Shown here: piece after piece, positions 11,497 to 39,759 of the stretch
Position numbering within the stretch: position 1 is the first letter of the stretch
Layout of the letters: each line of letters begins with the position of its first letter
Assembly: GCF_000224145.3 (NCBI RefSeq)
Contig: NW_004190492.2
Location: 1-39,759, forward strand
Length of the DNA: 39,759 nt
From: Ciona intestinalis
Taxonomy: Eukaryota; Chordata; Ascidiacea; Phlebobranchia; Cionidae
Direction of reading: 5' to 3'
Position numbers and translations under genes: made by a program
The notes under the pieces: model-generated
Database searches by the model: none
Told to the model about the DNA's origin: nothing
The model's input: only the letters and a program-made list of their open reading frames with translations

Positions 11497-11720
11497 CCAT
11501 GCTGCGTATTCTACTATTTGTTACTATACTCTTAGGTTTAGCAGCGGCGCTTTTATTTGACATTTTACCTGCAATAGTTTTACCCATACAGTGTTTTAAC
11601 AACTGTCGTTTTGCTACTAATTCCTTCTCTTCACAGTTTTTACACTTTTTCTTTCCCCAGATCGCAAACAACGACAAAGAGTTTTACATGAAGGGGGCAA
11701 TCGAATACTGGAGTGATTGA
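7253..11720 (+). CDS. Glycine receptor alpha-type subunit (Cys-loop ligand-gated chloride channel)
   Basis: The protein forms a pentameric glycine-gated chloride channel in the neuronal plasma membrane. Twelve exons join in frame to 491 residues: 7253-7323, 7747-7852, 8162-8291, 8514-8581, 8847-9008, 9352-9496, 9834-9968, 10203-10417, 10660-10809, 10994-11095, 11300-11431, 11661-11720. The ATG was chosen because it gives a hydrophobic signal peptide (about residues 1-22) and a phase-2 join to exon 2. The neurotransmitter Cys-loop spans C207 to C221 with the NFPMD core. A second disulfide pair, C266/C277 around TKVYNTGSFT, is the glycine receptor hallmark. Loop D R (YRVNIFLR), loop B FGY and loop C K/Y/T ligand-site residues are kept. 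M2 starts PAR (R320 at 0'), the anion-selectivity signature, and has [14 protein letters not shown]4 lies in exon 11. The M3-M4 loop (exons 9-11) is short and basic. Several introns carry SINE-like repeats. Confidence 0.95.
9985..10105 (-). repeat. SINE-like dispersed repeat (family A), reverse orientation
   Basis: Located in a glycine receptor intron. Read on the minus strand it contains 'ttgggcaagacactt', 'caattgctcca..cccagtggtcacta' and 'cccacaaagttacatacatg'. These blocks recur in the same order at 17577, 11815 and 38126. It is probably a non-autonomous retroposon. Confidence 0.55.
11190..11262 (+). repeat. SINE-like dispersed repeat (family A), partial copy
   Basis: It carries 'tttggcaagatacttaacag' followed by 'ccaacccagtggtcactaat', the 5' half of family A, inside a glycine receptor intron. 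Confidence 0.5.
11463..11493. repeat. (TA)n microsatellite
   Basis: About 30 bases of uninterrupted TA dinucleotides in the last glycine receptor intron. Confidence 0.95.
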
Positions 11721-11814
11721 GAAAGTTGCAATGTTTTGTTATTGTTTGTCATCAGCTGTGGTTATGTGTTGTCTGTTTAACAAATTCGATAACAGAACGT
11801 TCTTTGGCGAAACG

Positions 11815-12015
11815 CGGAACAATCGATTCAACCCAGTGGCCACTAATGGGTTGTCTAAATCATACAGAAAAACAATAACTCACAAAGTTACATACATGGT
11901 AACATGTAAGTGGGCGCGAGGTGTATGAAGCAGAACACCCGTGTTAAAACGAATGTCGTTTTCCGGCCAGGCCAGGACAAATAAGTTACATTCACTTGTA
12001 TGACCAACTTACAAA
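11815..12015 (+). repeat. SINE-like dispersed repeat (family A), near-full copy
   Basis: The order of blocks is 'aacccagtggccactaatgg', 'catacagaaaaacaataact', 'caaagttacatacatggtaa', 'gcgcgaggtgtatgaagcag', 'aacacccgtgtt' and 'ataagttacattcactt'. The same block order is seen in other copies across the window. Confidence 0.6.
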
Positions 12016-12802
12016 GGTATGTGTTGGGTGGGGAGACATTACACAATTGAAACCGACCTCCCATAGTTTTAATGTCATTAATAATGTTTAAGTTCATGAC
12101 CTATATATGAGTACGTTGGTTCAAAGGTGCTTTGTGTGTGGGAAATGCAATTTTATTTTACCCTTGCAAATTTGAATATTATGTATTTTCTAAAAAAATA
12201 TCCTAAAACAATAATGACGTCACGGGATATGACGTCACACCAACTCTGAATTAGTTTCTCAAAAATAAAATGTGTTATAACCCTAATATGCCTCGAAAGC
12301 GAGCATCAGGTGTACGTGTGACGTCACATACTACATCACGAGAAAAAAAATACGCGACACGCCCTCGTACTGGAATAGCGGTGTCTGTGATGTAATAAAG
12401 GTAGACCCACGTGACTTTATTAGTCATGAAACAAACAGTGAGTGTTACGTCATAAAAAGCATTGTTTGAAACAAATTAAAAAGGCCACACCCACGCTAAC
12501 GCCTGTCATATCTTTTGTTTTGATTTCAGCAATATATGTTTTATTGTGGTTACATTATATGTAAATTAGGTTTTGTTTGTAAATAGTTTTTCAATAAATT
12601 CTAGTATAACTGTTAAAATGTGTTAACAGTTGGTATTTTACTGCAAGTAATATATATTGTGCAGTCGAAGTTGTGTTGGTAAGAGAGAGAAATCTGATGT
12701 TTGAACAATTTCCTGTTTATGCGGGTCGAGTACAGAGGAGGTCTCTCTCTTTTATACAAGGCAGGCGTAACCGGTGATATATTAAGAAGGCACTTCGCGC
12801 GA

Positions 12803-12810
12803 GGGCGTGG
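12803..12810 (+). promoter_or_regulatory. GC/CACCC-type box upstream of the KLF gene
   Basis: The sequence GGGCGTGG matches the site bound by Sp/KLF proteins. It lies about 450 bp before the KLF start codon, in a CpG-containing patch. This would suit promoter function or autoregulation, but a single 8-mer is weak evidence. Confidence 0.25.
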
Positions 12811-13253
12811 CTAGCTATTGAAAAACGGACACAGGCCTCTCAGCTTTACAGCCAGTTTGTTTAGCGCTCGGCCAATTCGCTTGCCAGATTTCCAGAGATT
12901 TTCAGTTCGGTTGATGTGGTAAGTTAAGTTATAGCGTGGGATGTGATAGCCGGATATGCAGTGTAGCTTGTATGCATGCGAGCGGGTATATTGATTTTGG
13001 ACGCATTTTATTTAATGTTTCAGAGCAGTTGCGTTGCGCCTGTTACAATGACAACGCCTTTTGGGTGGGTCCTGTTGTTTTTGAGTTACAGCTACGCCAT
13101 GTGTTTAGAACTATGTTATATAGTCACCGGTAAATGCAGCGCAACGAATTAAAAGATATGTTTGCGCGAACAGTGATTAAAAATTTATATTAACTTATAA
13201 CATGCAGTTTGTTTACAGTTTTATATTTCACGTAATGTGTTTATAAAGTAAGA

Positions 13254-32068
<18,815 letters not shown>

Positions 32069-32260
32069 TGGATGGAAATTTGAGAAAAAGGAAAAATATG
32101 GTCAAAAAATAAAAATTCGAGAGAATGACAAATTTTGTCAAAAATGTTTAAAAAGCTTTATTTTTATTTTTGTCAAATCTTTGTAAAAGAGTATTGTTTA
32201 ACATAGATTATTAAACGAACATTAAAAAACTAAAAACGGTTGGTTTCTGACCAAAAACTG

Positions 32261-32266
32261 AATAAA
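32261..32266 (+). terminator. Candidate CYFIP polyadenylation signal
   Basis: AATAAA lies 193 bp after the CYFIP stop. An alternative AATAAA is at 32107. Confidence 0.35.
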
Positions 32267-33374
32267 AGTCCCTGTTATCTGTAATATCATCATTGTAATT
32301 GTTTTGTTTAATAACTTCGCTGTATAATAATGATGTTTATCAATCAAGTGAAATTATATTTACCAACTTTCGCAGAGAATTTATGTTTGAATATTATTGT
32401 GTTGTTTCACGTTATCATGTATTATATGTGTTAATATTACGCAGCTATCTTTGTATATTATGTAAACTGCGTAATCATTTATATCTTGCTGAAGTGAAAC
32501 AACAAGAAGCAGACAATGCCTTGAATAAATGTAATGTCTGTTGTAGCTTATGTTTACACTTAACTTTATTAATTAAACAAGGCCTAATATTTATTTTATT
32601 GAATATTATATATAGTTGTAGATGTATTAACCTAAACAACTGTAGCAACGTTTGATGGTAAGCTTGCATTACATTTCAACCAACATTCCAGGCCCCACCA
32701 CTTTCTATCCTACAGTCTGTCAAAACATAGACTTCGGTGAGAATTAAAATAATGTTTTTTATTCAGTAAAATTACTTTTTTATATATATTTTACCGCGAC
32801 TCCCCGATCAAACATCGATTAAAAATATAATTTTATGAATAAATTTACCGCCGGATTTTCTATTTCTATGTTAGAGCAATTATTTATTAGTTTTTGGGGT
32901 GAAAGTTTTTTTGATTTTTTTCTTGGTTGTAAATACAAAACAAGGATGTAGCGGTATATGAACAGATAAAAAGTTGTTTTATTAATGGAGAATCTACAAT
33001 ATGTATGTCATTAAGGTGTTTTTGTTATTAAATGTGTTACAAGTTATGTATTCGTGGTAATGTGTTATATATTAGTGTTCAATGTTATAGGCATGTTATG
33101 TAAAGCAGTTTAAAGACAGTATTAGGTAGAGCTACTAATTAATTATTGTGTCATTTATGCTTTAAAAAAGACTAATTAAGCCAAAATAATATTGTCAAAA
33201 GTATATGTTGCATATTAAAACATTTTTATATATCAATATATGTTTACCAGAAAATGTTTTATGCGGCCAGTGAAGTATCCCTCTACCAAACCGTGTTTTG
33301 GTGGGTAGTGAAGTGTTTGGATTATTCATTTCATAAATATTATTCTTATATTGTTTTCACTGGAAATAAATAAA

Positions 33375-33390
33375 TGATTTTTTTTCCAGA
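33375..33390 (+). promoter_or_regulatory. 3' splice acceptor before the LUC7-like start codon (possible trans-splice site)
   Basis: The tract 'gattttttttccag' ends at 33389, 33 nt before the ATG. With no coding intron in the gene, this acceptor serves either a 5' UTR intron or spliced-leader trans-splicing, which ascidians use. An AATAAA lies just upstream at 33365. Confidence 0.45.
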
Positions 33391-33422
33391 ATGATAGAAA
33401 GTTTGCGTTGAAATAATCAAAG

Positions 33423-34358
33423 ATGTCGGCACAATCTCAGATGAGAGCGATGTTGGATCAACTAATGGGAACCCAGCGCGATGGTACCGGGTCAAAGTCG
33501 CTCCAGTTTGACGATGATTCGGTTTGTAAAACTTTCCTACTGGGTTGTTGCCCCAATGATATTTTATCCGGGACGAGAGCCGATATCGGGGATTGTAGGA
33601 AAGTTCACGATCTCGCGTTGAAAGCTGATTACGAGATGGCTTCGAAATCGAAAGATTATTTCTATGATTTTGACGCGTTCGATCATCTGAAAAGTTTTAT
33701 TTCCGAAACGGATCAAAAGATTGAGGTTTCAAAGAAAAGACTCGCCGAGCAACAAGCAGAAGTGTCGGCCGAGGTTCAGGGCAAAGCTACCACGGTTCAA
33801 GACTTGAACGAACAAATCCGAAAACTTCTTGTTAAAGCTGAGGAGCTTGGTATGCAGGGGGAGATTGAAGAATCAAAAACTGTTTTAAGCGAAGTCGAAA
33901 AAGTTAAAATATTGAAACAAGAGGCAGAAGAAGCCTACAAGAACTCGATGCCTGCTTCAACTTATCAACAACAGAAGTTAAGAGTTTGCGAAGTTTGTTC
34001 CGCGTATTTGGGACTTCATGATAATGATTGTAGGTTGGCAGATCACTTTGGGGGGAAACTACATGCGGGGTTTATTCAGATCAGGTTAAAGTTGGATGAA
34101 TTAAAGAAGAAAGTCACCGAGAGGAAAAGTGAGTATGAGGCTGTGTTGTTAACGAGGAGAATGCAACAAAAGGAGAGAAATGGGGAAGAAAGAAGAAGAA
34201 GAGAGAAGAGATATTCACCGAGTCATAGAAGAAGGCACGATGGTTACAGATCACGTAACTCGAACCGGAAATCTCGTGAAAGATCACGAAGTCGCTCACG
34301 TGATAGATCATATAAACGAAGATCATCCCCTTCTCGGTCACGAAGGTCACGATCATGA
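33423..34358 (+). CDS. LUC7-like U1 snRNP-associated splicing factor, intronless
   Basis: LUC7 family proteins bind the U1 snRNP in the nucleus and help choose 5' splice sites. One uninterrupted frame gives 311 residues. The N-terminal CCCH-type finger uses C35, the C42/C43 pair, C58 and H62, inside the family motif CKTFLLGCCPNDIL. A coiled coil of about 90 residues follows (roughly 90-175), rich in Glu and Lys. The second finger is C2H2-type, C189, C192, H208 and H214, in CEVCSAYLGLHDNDCRLADH. Residues 255-311 form an Arg/Ser tail as in LUC7L and LUC7L2. Length is close to animal LUC7L proteins. Lack of introns stands out beside the neighbouring multi-exon genes; it may reflect retroposition or intron loss. 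The frame is fully open and both fingers are intact, so it looks functional. Confidence 0.95.
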   Translation: MSAQSQMRAMLDQLMGTQRDGTGSKSLQFDDDSVCKTFLLGCCPNDILSGTRADIGDCRKVHDLALKADYEMASKSKDYFYDFDAFDHLKSFISETDQKIEVSKKRLAEQQAEVSAEVQGKATTVQDLNEQIRKLLVKAEELGMQGEIEESKTVLSEVEKVKILKQEAEEAYKNSMPASTYQQQKLRVCEVCSAYLGLHDNDCRLADHFGGKLHAGFIQIRLKLDELKKKVTERKSEYEAVLLTRRMQQKERNGEERRRREKRYSPSHRRRHDGYRSRNSNRKSRERSRSRSRDRSYKRRSSPSRSRRSRS

Positions 34359-35243
34359 GATAATAATGCGTCATGTGATGTAACAATGGTGTAGCTCCAC
34401 CTACGATTTTCGTTGAAATCTCGGAGATATATAAGATTTCTATGCGGATTGAAATGTTTCAAAAAAAATCAGAAACCAAAATGTCAAACTCTTTATTTTC
34501 CAATTTTGCTACAAATTTTAAAGATTTCTTTTTAAAGAACCCAATACAATATATTATCATTTTAATGGTGAAAAATTCCAATCCCCAAAAGTCAAATTCG
34601 TTTTTTTAATATTACGTTCCAAATGTTTAAAGATATCAGCGAAACCTGTATACCATGTTTTGTAAATACAATGGTTTTGATTACAACAAAATATTTGCTA
34701 TCATGTCCCACAGATTGTGTGTGTTGTGACAAATATAGATGTGGTTGGTTTGTGTATGAACAACTGCATCATGTATGTGGGGGCTTTATACATCATAAGT
34801 GCGAGTGCCACACACTTTGTATTCCTATATATGCATGTTTGAAGGTAAAGGAATATTCTGCAGAATATTTTATACACGAAATCCCCTATTGCTAAACTAT
34901 GGTAAAGTAAGATTGATTTTACAAAAAAATTGGTAAAAAATAAATACACACACGATGCTGCTATGATAATGTTAAATTATTGAGTAGATGTTTACAGCTG
35001 AAATGCATTAATATGGTTTTAATATCCATTTTTTAAGTAGGGGAAATAAATAGAACAAAGGCGATCGCCTGAATTACTCCCCGTTGTAGTCCAGGGGCGA
35101 CCGTGAAAAGCGCGTCACGACACCGCTTGAATCGTTGTGAACGTTAAGTTGGCATGGCAAATAAAAAATTTCTTGTAAATTCAGGAATTTAAAAAAATGT
35201 TCGTTTTTTCGTGAAGATTTTGTACAGTAGGGGTTTGCTTATT
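34359..35243. other. LUC7-like 3' UTR and upstream region of the BTB gene
   Basis: No gene is supported. An AATAAA lies at 34939. Around 35055-35150 there is a CpG-containing patch with a 12-bp perfect palindrome (aggcgatcgcct at 35059-35070), a candidate core promoter area for the BTB gene. Confidence 0.45.
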
Positions 35244-38200
35244 ATGAAAAAAGGTCAACCTGTTGTGACAGCGAATCATGTAGCAGACGATGATTTAAAC
35301 CAATGTTCGGAATCCCAGTGTATGATCCACGCTCATTATGTTTTACAAATCTTACAAATTCACCGCAAAAGTGGAATGTTTTGTGATATTTTAGTAAGGA
35401 CAAACGACCAAACATTTCACGCCCACAGGTCCCTTCTTGCCGCATGCAGTTTGTATTTTAGGTGAGTTTTTGTTGGTTTTATATAAACTTATATTTTAAA
35501 TTATTTGAATGGTGGAAGCCGCAATATTTGTAAGAACTATCCGTTGCTAAGTTGTATTTCTCGCCAAAATTACTCCACAGTGATTATAAAGCGAGCCCAC
35601 AAATCTTAAATTCACCACAATTTCAATAATGTTTAAATGCTCCCCCATATAAGTCTAAAATTAAAAAAAATTAAAATTAAAAAAAATTAAAATTAAAAAA
35701 AAAACTCTGGCGTTCGTGTCGAAAATTAACTTTAAAAATGCGCGAAAACATGCTTTGTCACCGTAATTCGTCTGATTTGCGTAAGGTTAACGATTTATTA
35801 CGTCATAATCGCGGTCTGTTACATCACAATAGTGGTATATTACATAGGTTACAAGACGGCATAGCCTTTTTTCCCCACTGTTTTAACGTGAAATCAAATG
35901 TAACAATACACATTCTATGACGTAATAACCCAACCTTGGTTTAATTCATAACGGCTGGTGTGGAAAATACGGTGACGCAGCGCGATTTTGTGCATTTTTA
36001 AAGTTAATTTTCGACACGAACGCCCGAGTGGGTATCAGTGAAACCTAAAGAACATTTTGAAACCAAAATTTCAGGTGGCCACCAGCTAAAGGATTACCCA
36101 TAAACTCGTGTCCAGAGGCCATTAGAGCTTAATATATTAATATATATATACCAATATTATACAACTCAAATGTAATGACACTGGGTCACCCTTGTATTTT
36201 AAATGATGGGCAACTGTATGATATAAAATATATTTCCAAATAGAAACTGATAAAGAAAGTATAAGTGAACAAGGATATACAAGGTAATAGAAACAACATT
36301 AACATATAAACACTAACACCCCCCATAGAAGCAACTTACCCACCGATCCAAACAACCAAGTTTACGAAGTCGTTCTACCTCAAGTTACATCGGTTGGATT
36401 CGATGTCCTGCTTAACTACATGTATACCGGGATCCTTGGGATTAACAGTGAAAATATTAAGGATGTTATTTCGGGAGCTATGGCTCTTAAGGTAGGTATT
36501 GATATATATATATAGGTGTTATATATAAAGCATAAAAATGTAAAGATAGAATCCTACATTGTCGAATGTTAACCAATATCCACTATCTTCTACCAAAAGT
36601 TATAAACTAAAACAGTAGACCAACCAAAACCAAATACCCAGTGAAACATTGCAGTTTATGCACATATTTGTTGCCTACTGAGTTCTAACATTTGCTAAAG
36701 TTAGGTAAATTGTGTATTTGGGTTATAACAATTAATCCAAAATTTATCGAGTTATAACATTTAAAAGTGAGACCTTTTGTATATGCATAGTGAAACATTG
36801 TTGTATTTATTTATAGCATGTGGTAAAGTTAAGTAATTTTGGGTATTTGCGAATTCAAAATTAAACATCCATCAATTATCCAACCACATAGGGTGTACAT
36901 TCATTTTAGCTTGCTTTGTTTAAAAGTAATTTGATATTTGTGGTTAATTCGTTGAACAAAAGATTTCACTTTCAATTCAATCTCCTTCCAAAGTAATCGG
37001 TGTTGAATTACTTTGGGTGTTTCACGTGTTTATAATGTGTTGCAGTGTACCTACCTGGGAGGGGGGAATGGGTTACAGGCACCAATCCATTTTAAACACA
37101 GGGGTGCAGGGATAGTTAGACACACAATCTTGTGAAACAAATCTAACTTATTGGTTGAACTTGTAATGTTTACGGATTAATGTAGTGTAAAAAATCCAGA
37201 GATGCCTCGCGTATGGGGAATCTTTTACCCTCCCATTATACTTGAATATTCCCCAATATCCAGTAATTACATCATCATTGTGATGTCACAGGAAGCATGT
37301 TATTTAATTGTTCCGTTTGGGAAACTTAACGGAATATATTCTACCAACCCACCCCCACGTAATGTTATCATAATCAATATGTTGATATGGCTACCGGGAA
37401 TTCCGTAATCTGCCTGCTGTATAAAAGTCAATTGGTAGAAAACGTTAACTTTATTGTCCCAACATATTATCTGTTGTATGGAAAGAGATCACCAAGGTTT
37501 GTGGAAACATTAGGAAAATTAAACTTTTTAAATAATAAATTCCTGATATTTCATATTTCCATTGTTTAGATGACAAACGTGGTAGAGACTTGCTATCAGT
37601 TTGTTAATTCATCGCAATATATGGAAACAGATCAAATGTACGAATACGAACAAAACAATCATATGGTAAGTTTGTAGCTCGACCTGGGGCATGAAGGGGA
37701 TGGTTGGGAAAATATTTCAACTCATTTGTTTAAAATAGGTTTGGTTTGCTATTTAAATTAATGTCTTGTCCAAAAAACAATAGGATTGGACTTATAATAC
37801 ACCTGGTAGCAACACTGTACTTGCAATATATATTTCATCTTCTAATAATAATGTTAATATATCACAGAGCACAGATTCCGACGCCACTATGTTTCATGAT
37901 CAAAGTAAGGTGTTGTTTATGTTTCTACAAATATTATATTCAACTTTATCTATTACCTGTGGTATATAATGTAATGGATCTCATCCAGCACTCATATTGT
38001 TGGATGATTCTCGATACATTATAACAAAATACACCAAGTGTTACTAAATACGTAGCAAACAAAATTGAGTCCAACTAATGCTGCAAGAGTGCTTGCTTCT
38101 AAACCAAAGCTTACGAGTTCTAAGACTTGATGCCACCATTGTGGACGTTTGTACCCTTGAGAAAGATACTTAACAGCAATTGCTCCAACTCAGCAGTGAT

Positions 38201-39598
38201 CACTAATAATAAGTTGTATAAACTGTGAGCCATACAGAAAACATTCACCCACAAAGTTATATACGTGGTTGTAGTAACTTTTCTCAGTCTTTCGGCTTCG
38301 GTAGGCACGAGGTGTATGCAACAGAACACCCGTGTTATAACTCCTATAGTTTCCCCACAACAACTAGGATAAACAGTTTACACCCAATTCATCCAACAAT
38401 CAACCAACATATTGCAGACAAACTATCGGATCAAATGCACGACGAGNNNNNNNNNNNNNNNNNNNNNNNNNNNNNNNNNNNNNNNNNNNNNNNNNNNNNN
38501 NNNNNNNNNNNNNNNNNNNNNNNNNNNNNNNNNNNNNNNNNNNNNNNNNNNNNNNNNNNNNNNNNNNNNNNNNNNNNNNNNNNNNNNNNNNNNNNNNNNN
38601 NNNNNNNNNNNNNNNNNNNNNNNNNNNNNNNNNNNNNNNNNNNNNNNNNNNNNNNNNNNNNNNNNNNNNNNNNNNNNNNNNNNNNNNNNNNNNNNNNNNN
38701 NNNNNNNNNNNNNNNNNNNNNNNNNNNNNNNNNNNNNNNNNNNNNNNNNNNNNNNNNNNNNNNNNNNNNNNNNNNNNNNNNNNNNNNNNNNNNNNNNNNN
38801 NNNNNNNNNNNNNNNNNNNNNNNNNNNNNNNNNNNNNNNNNNNNNNNNNNNNNNNNNNNNNNNNNNNNNNNNNNNNNNNNNNNNNNNNNNNNNNNNNNNN
38901 NNNNNNNNNNNNNNNNNNNNNNNNNNNNNNNNNNNNNNNNNNNNNNNNNNNNNNNNNNNNNNNNNNNNNNNNNNNNNNNNNNNNNNNNNNNNNNNNNNNN
39001 NNNNNNNNNNNNNNNNNNNNNNNNNNNNNNNNNNNNNNNNNNNNNNNNNNNNNNNNNNNNNNNNNNNNNNNNNNNNNNNNNNNNNNNNNNNNNNNNNNNN
39101 NNNNNNNNNNNNNNNNNNNNNNNNNNNNNNNNNNNNNNNNNNNNNNNNNNNNNNNNNNNNNNNNNNNNNNNNNNNNNNNNNNNNNNNNNNNATAATGTCA
39201 CTTCTTCCAATTTAATCATATCATAGGTGTCATTTCAAAGTAGGTGATTGCATGCGTTGAAGTAAACTTGTCAATATTTACGATGTATTTTGTTAATGTT
39301 GGGTGATGAAAGATTAAAATTAACAAACTAGGCAGTTGCAACACCTTGTCAATCACTCAGTTGTAACTAAACATAAAGTGTTGTATGCTAAGTATGCGAT
39401 CAATTCATAAATATATCTTATATATTTATCATAGAAATCCTAAATCGGAGAGTGAGTGGGTTGAATCGACGAGTTTGTCTCGTAAACCTCGTCGTACCAC
39501 TGGGGGGCAGAAGTGTTTATGGCCGGGGTGTGGACGGCACTTCCGACATCGGAATATTTACGAGGAACATCAGAGGTTACATGAACTTGGTGTGTCAG
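35244..39598 (+). CDS. BTB/POZ domain C2H2 zinc-finger protein (partial, continues past the window)
   Basis: A probable nuclear transcription regulator of the ZBTB class. Exons seen: 35244-35461, 36329-36491, 37570-37665, 37868-37904, 38418-38446 (running into an N gap), and after the gap 39435-39598. Phases agree up to the gap. The BTB domain is spread over exons 1-3: RKSGMFCDILVR, then FHAHRSLLAACSLYF, then LLNYMYTGIL, then MTNVVETCYQFV. BTB domains of this type form homodimers and recruit co-repressors. The exon after the gap encodes one C2H2 finger, C L W P G C, twelve residues, H-x3-H, preceded by a basic stretch. Its donor is placed at gtcag/gtgaga, though gaacttg/gtgtgt is possible. 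At least one exon must lie in the 745-N gap, and further fingers are expected downstream. The ATG at 35244 is preferred because upstream in-frame codons offer no other ATG. The exact orthologue is unknown. Confidence 0.85.
35704..36029. mobile_element. 326-bp inverted-repeat element in BTB gene intron 1
   Basis: The left end at 35704 (actctggcgttcgtgtcgaa, continuing aattaactttaaaaatgc) is the reverse complement of the right end up to 36029, over about 38 bp with one mismatch. The interior holds short repeats of 'ttac(g/a)tcataatcg'. No transposase is seen, so it is non-autonomous. No clear target-site duplication is visible. Confidence 0.75.
37085..37195 (+). repeat. Dispersed repeat family D copy
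   Basis: The blocks 'gcagggatagttagacacac', 'acaaatctaacttattggtt' and 'ggattaatgtagtgtaaaaa' match the copies in the KLF introns. Confidence 0.5.
38126..38385 (+). repeat. SINE-like dispersed repeat (family A), nearly full length
   Basis: Located in a BTB gene intron, ending about 30 bp before an exon. Blocks in order are 'gatgccaccattgtgg', 'agaaagatacttaacagcaa', 'gatcactaata', 'ccatacagaaaacattcacc', 'cacaaagttatatacgtggt', 'aggcacgaggtgtatgcaac' and 'agaacacccgtgttataact'. It is the longest copy in the window, about 250 bp. Confidence 0.6.
38447..39191. other. Assembly gap (745 N)
   Basis: Run of N interrupting the BTB zinc-finger gene; the exon beginning at 38418 runs into it. Open frames that span this gap are artefacts of N translation. 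Confidence 0.95.
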
Positions 39599-39759
39599 GT
39601 GAGAGAGGGGGGAAGAAGGGGATGTGAGAGAGGGGGGAAAAGAAGGGAATTAGTAAGTGTGTAAGAATGCGAGATAATTGTACATATAGAGTTATTACAG
39701 GTTCCGGCCTAAATCTTATGTCCCATGCCATGCTGTAGGACCTCACCCATATAGAAATG

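Larger units (their letters stand above)
11721..13253. other. Intergenic region between the glycine receptor and KLF genes
   Basis: No gene is supported. It begins with the glycine receptor 3' UTR; AATAAA candidates lie at 12264, 12394 and 12593. A family A repeat copy lies at 11815-12015. Three TGACGTCA palindromes (12215, 12230, 12319) cluster within about 110 bp. The stretch from about 12780 to 13250 is the likely KLF promoter and 5' UTR. Confidence 0.5.
32069..33422. other. CYFIP 3' UTR and intergenic region before LUC7-like gene
   Basis: AT-rich, with no supported gene. AATAAA candidates for CYFIP lie at 32107 and 32261. The 118-codon frame at 32299-32655 lacks any domain and is compositionally biased. 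A splice-acceptor-like tract precedes the LUC7-like start. Confidence 0.55.

Noticed and set aside
32299..32655. 118-codon frame after CYFIP
   Set aside because: It lies in AT-rich 3' flanking DNA and its composition follows base bias. No recognisable domain.
38225..39226. Long open frames (about 260-330 codons) spanning 38225-39226 on both strands
   Set aside because: Almost the whole length is translated N from the 745-base gap. Only a few dozen real codons flank it, and these fall in a family A repeat.

Overview
The window is animal nuclear DNA, most probably from an ascidian of the Ciona type. It holds chordate-type genes (glycine receptor, CYFIP, NK2 homeobox, KLF, LUC7-like, BTB zinc finger) in a compact, AT-rich arrangement with many short GT-AG introns. 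It also has shotgun-assembly N gaps and numerous small dispersed repeats. The species call rests on gene content, density and style; no search was run.

Layout. Positions 18-828 (minus strand) carry the first two coding exons of an NK2-class homeobox gene, cut by the window edge in the homeodomain. About 4 kb without a clear gene follows, rich in the palindrome TGACGTCA and in small inverted-repeat elements, with a doubtful tiny multi-exon gene at 4794-5574. All remaining genes are on the plus strand: a 12-exon glycine receptor subunit (7253-11720, 491 aa), a 7-exon Krueppel-like zinc-finger factor (13254-19463, 464 aa), CYFIP, the WAVE-complex subunit (20448-32068, about 24 exons), an intronless LUC7-like U1 snRNP factor (33423-34358, 311 aa), and the 5' part of a BTB plus C2H2 zinc-finger gene (35244 to beyond the end). 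The exon chains of the glycine receptor and KLF genes were followed codon by codon and every junction keeps frame. CYFIP does the same except for one missing block.

These genes do not form a pathway. Transcription factors (NK2, KLF, BTB-ZF) alternate with a neuronal channel and two broadly used cell-biology genes. The KLF protein has both an EH1-like (Groucho) motif and a CtBP-like motif, and the NK2 protein has the related TN/EH1 motif, so both are candidate repressors.

No unknown multi-gene system was found. The points most worth a second look are: the strong enrichment and uneven distribution of TGACGTCA, which also occurs inside NK2 codons; the dual co-repressor motifs in the KLF protein; a 1 kb near-duplicate of the CYFIP 3' end abutting an N gap and differing almost only at synonymous sites (probably two haplotypes assembled in tandem); a missing block of about 75 conserved CYFIP residues; a 126-bp minisatellite with alternating A/B units; and several families of small inverted-repeat or SINE-like elements.
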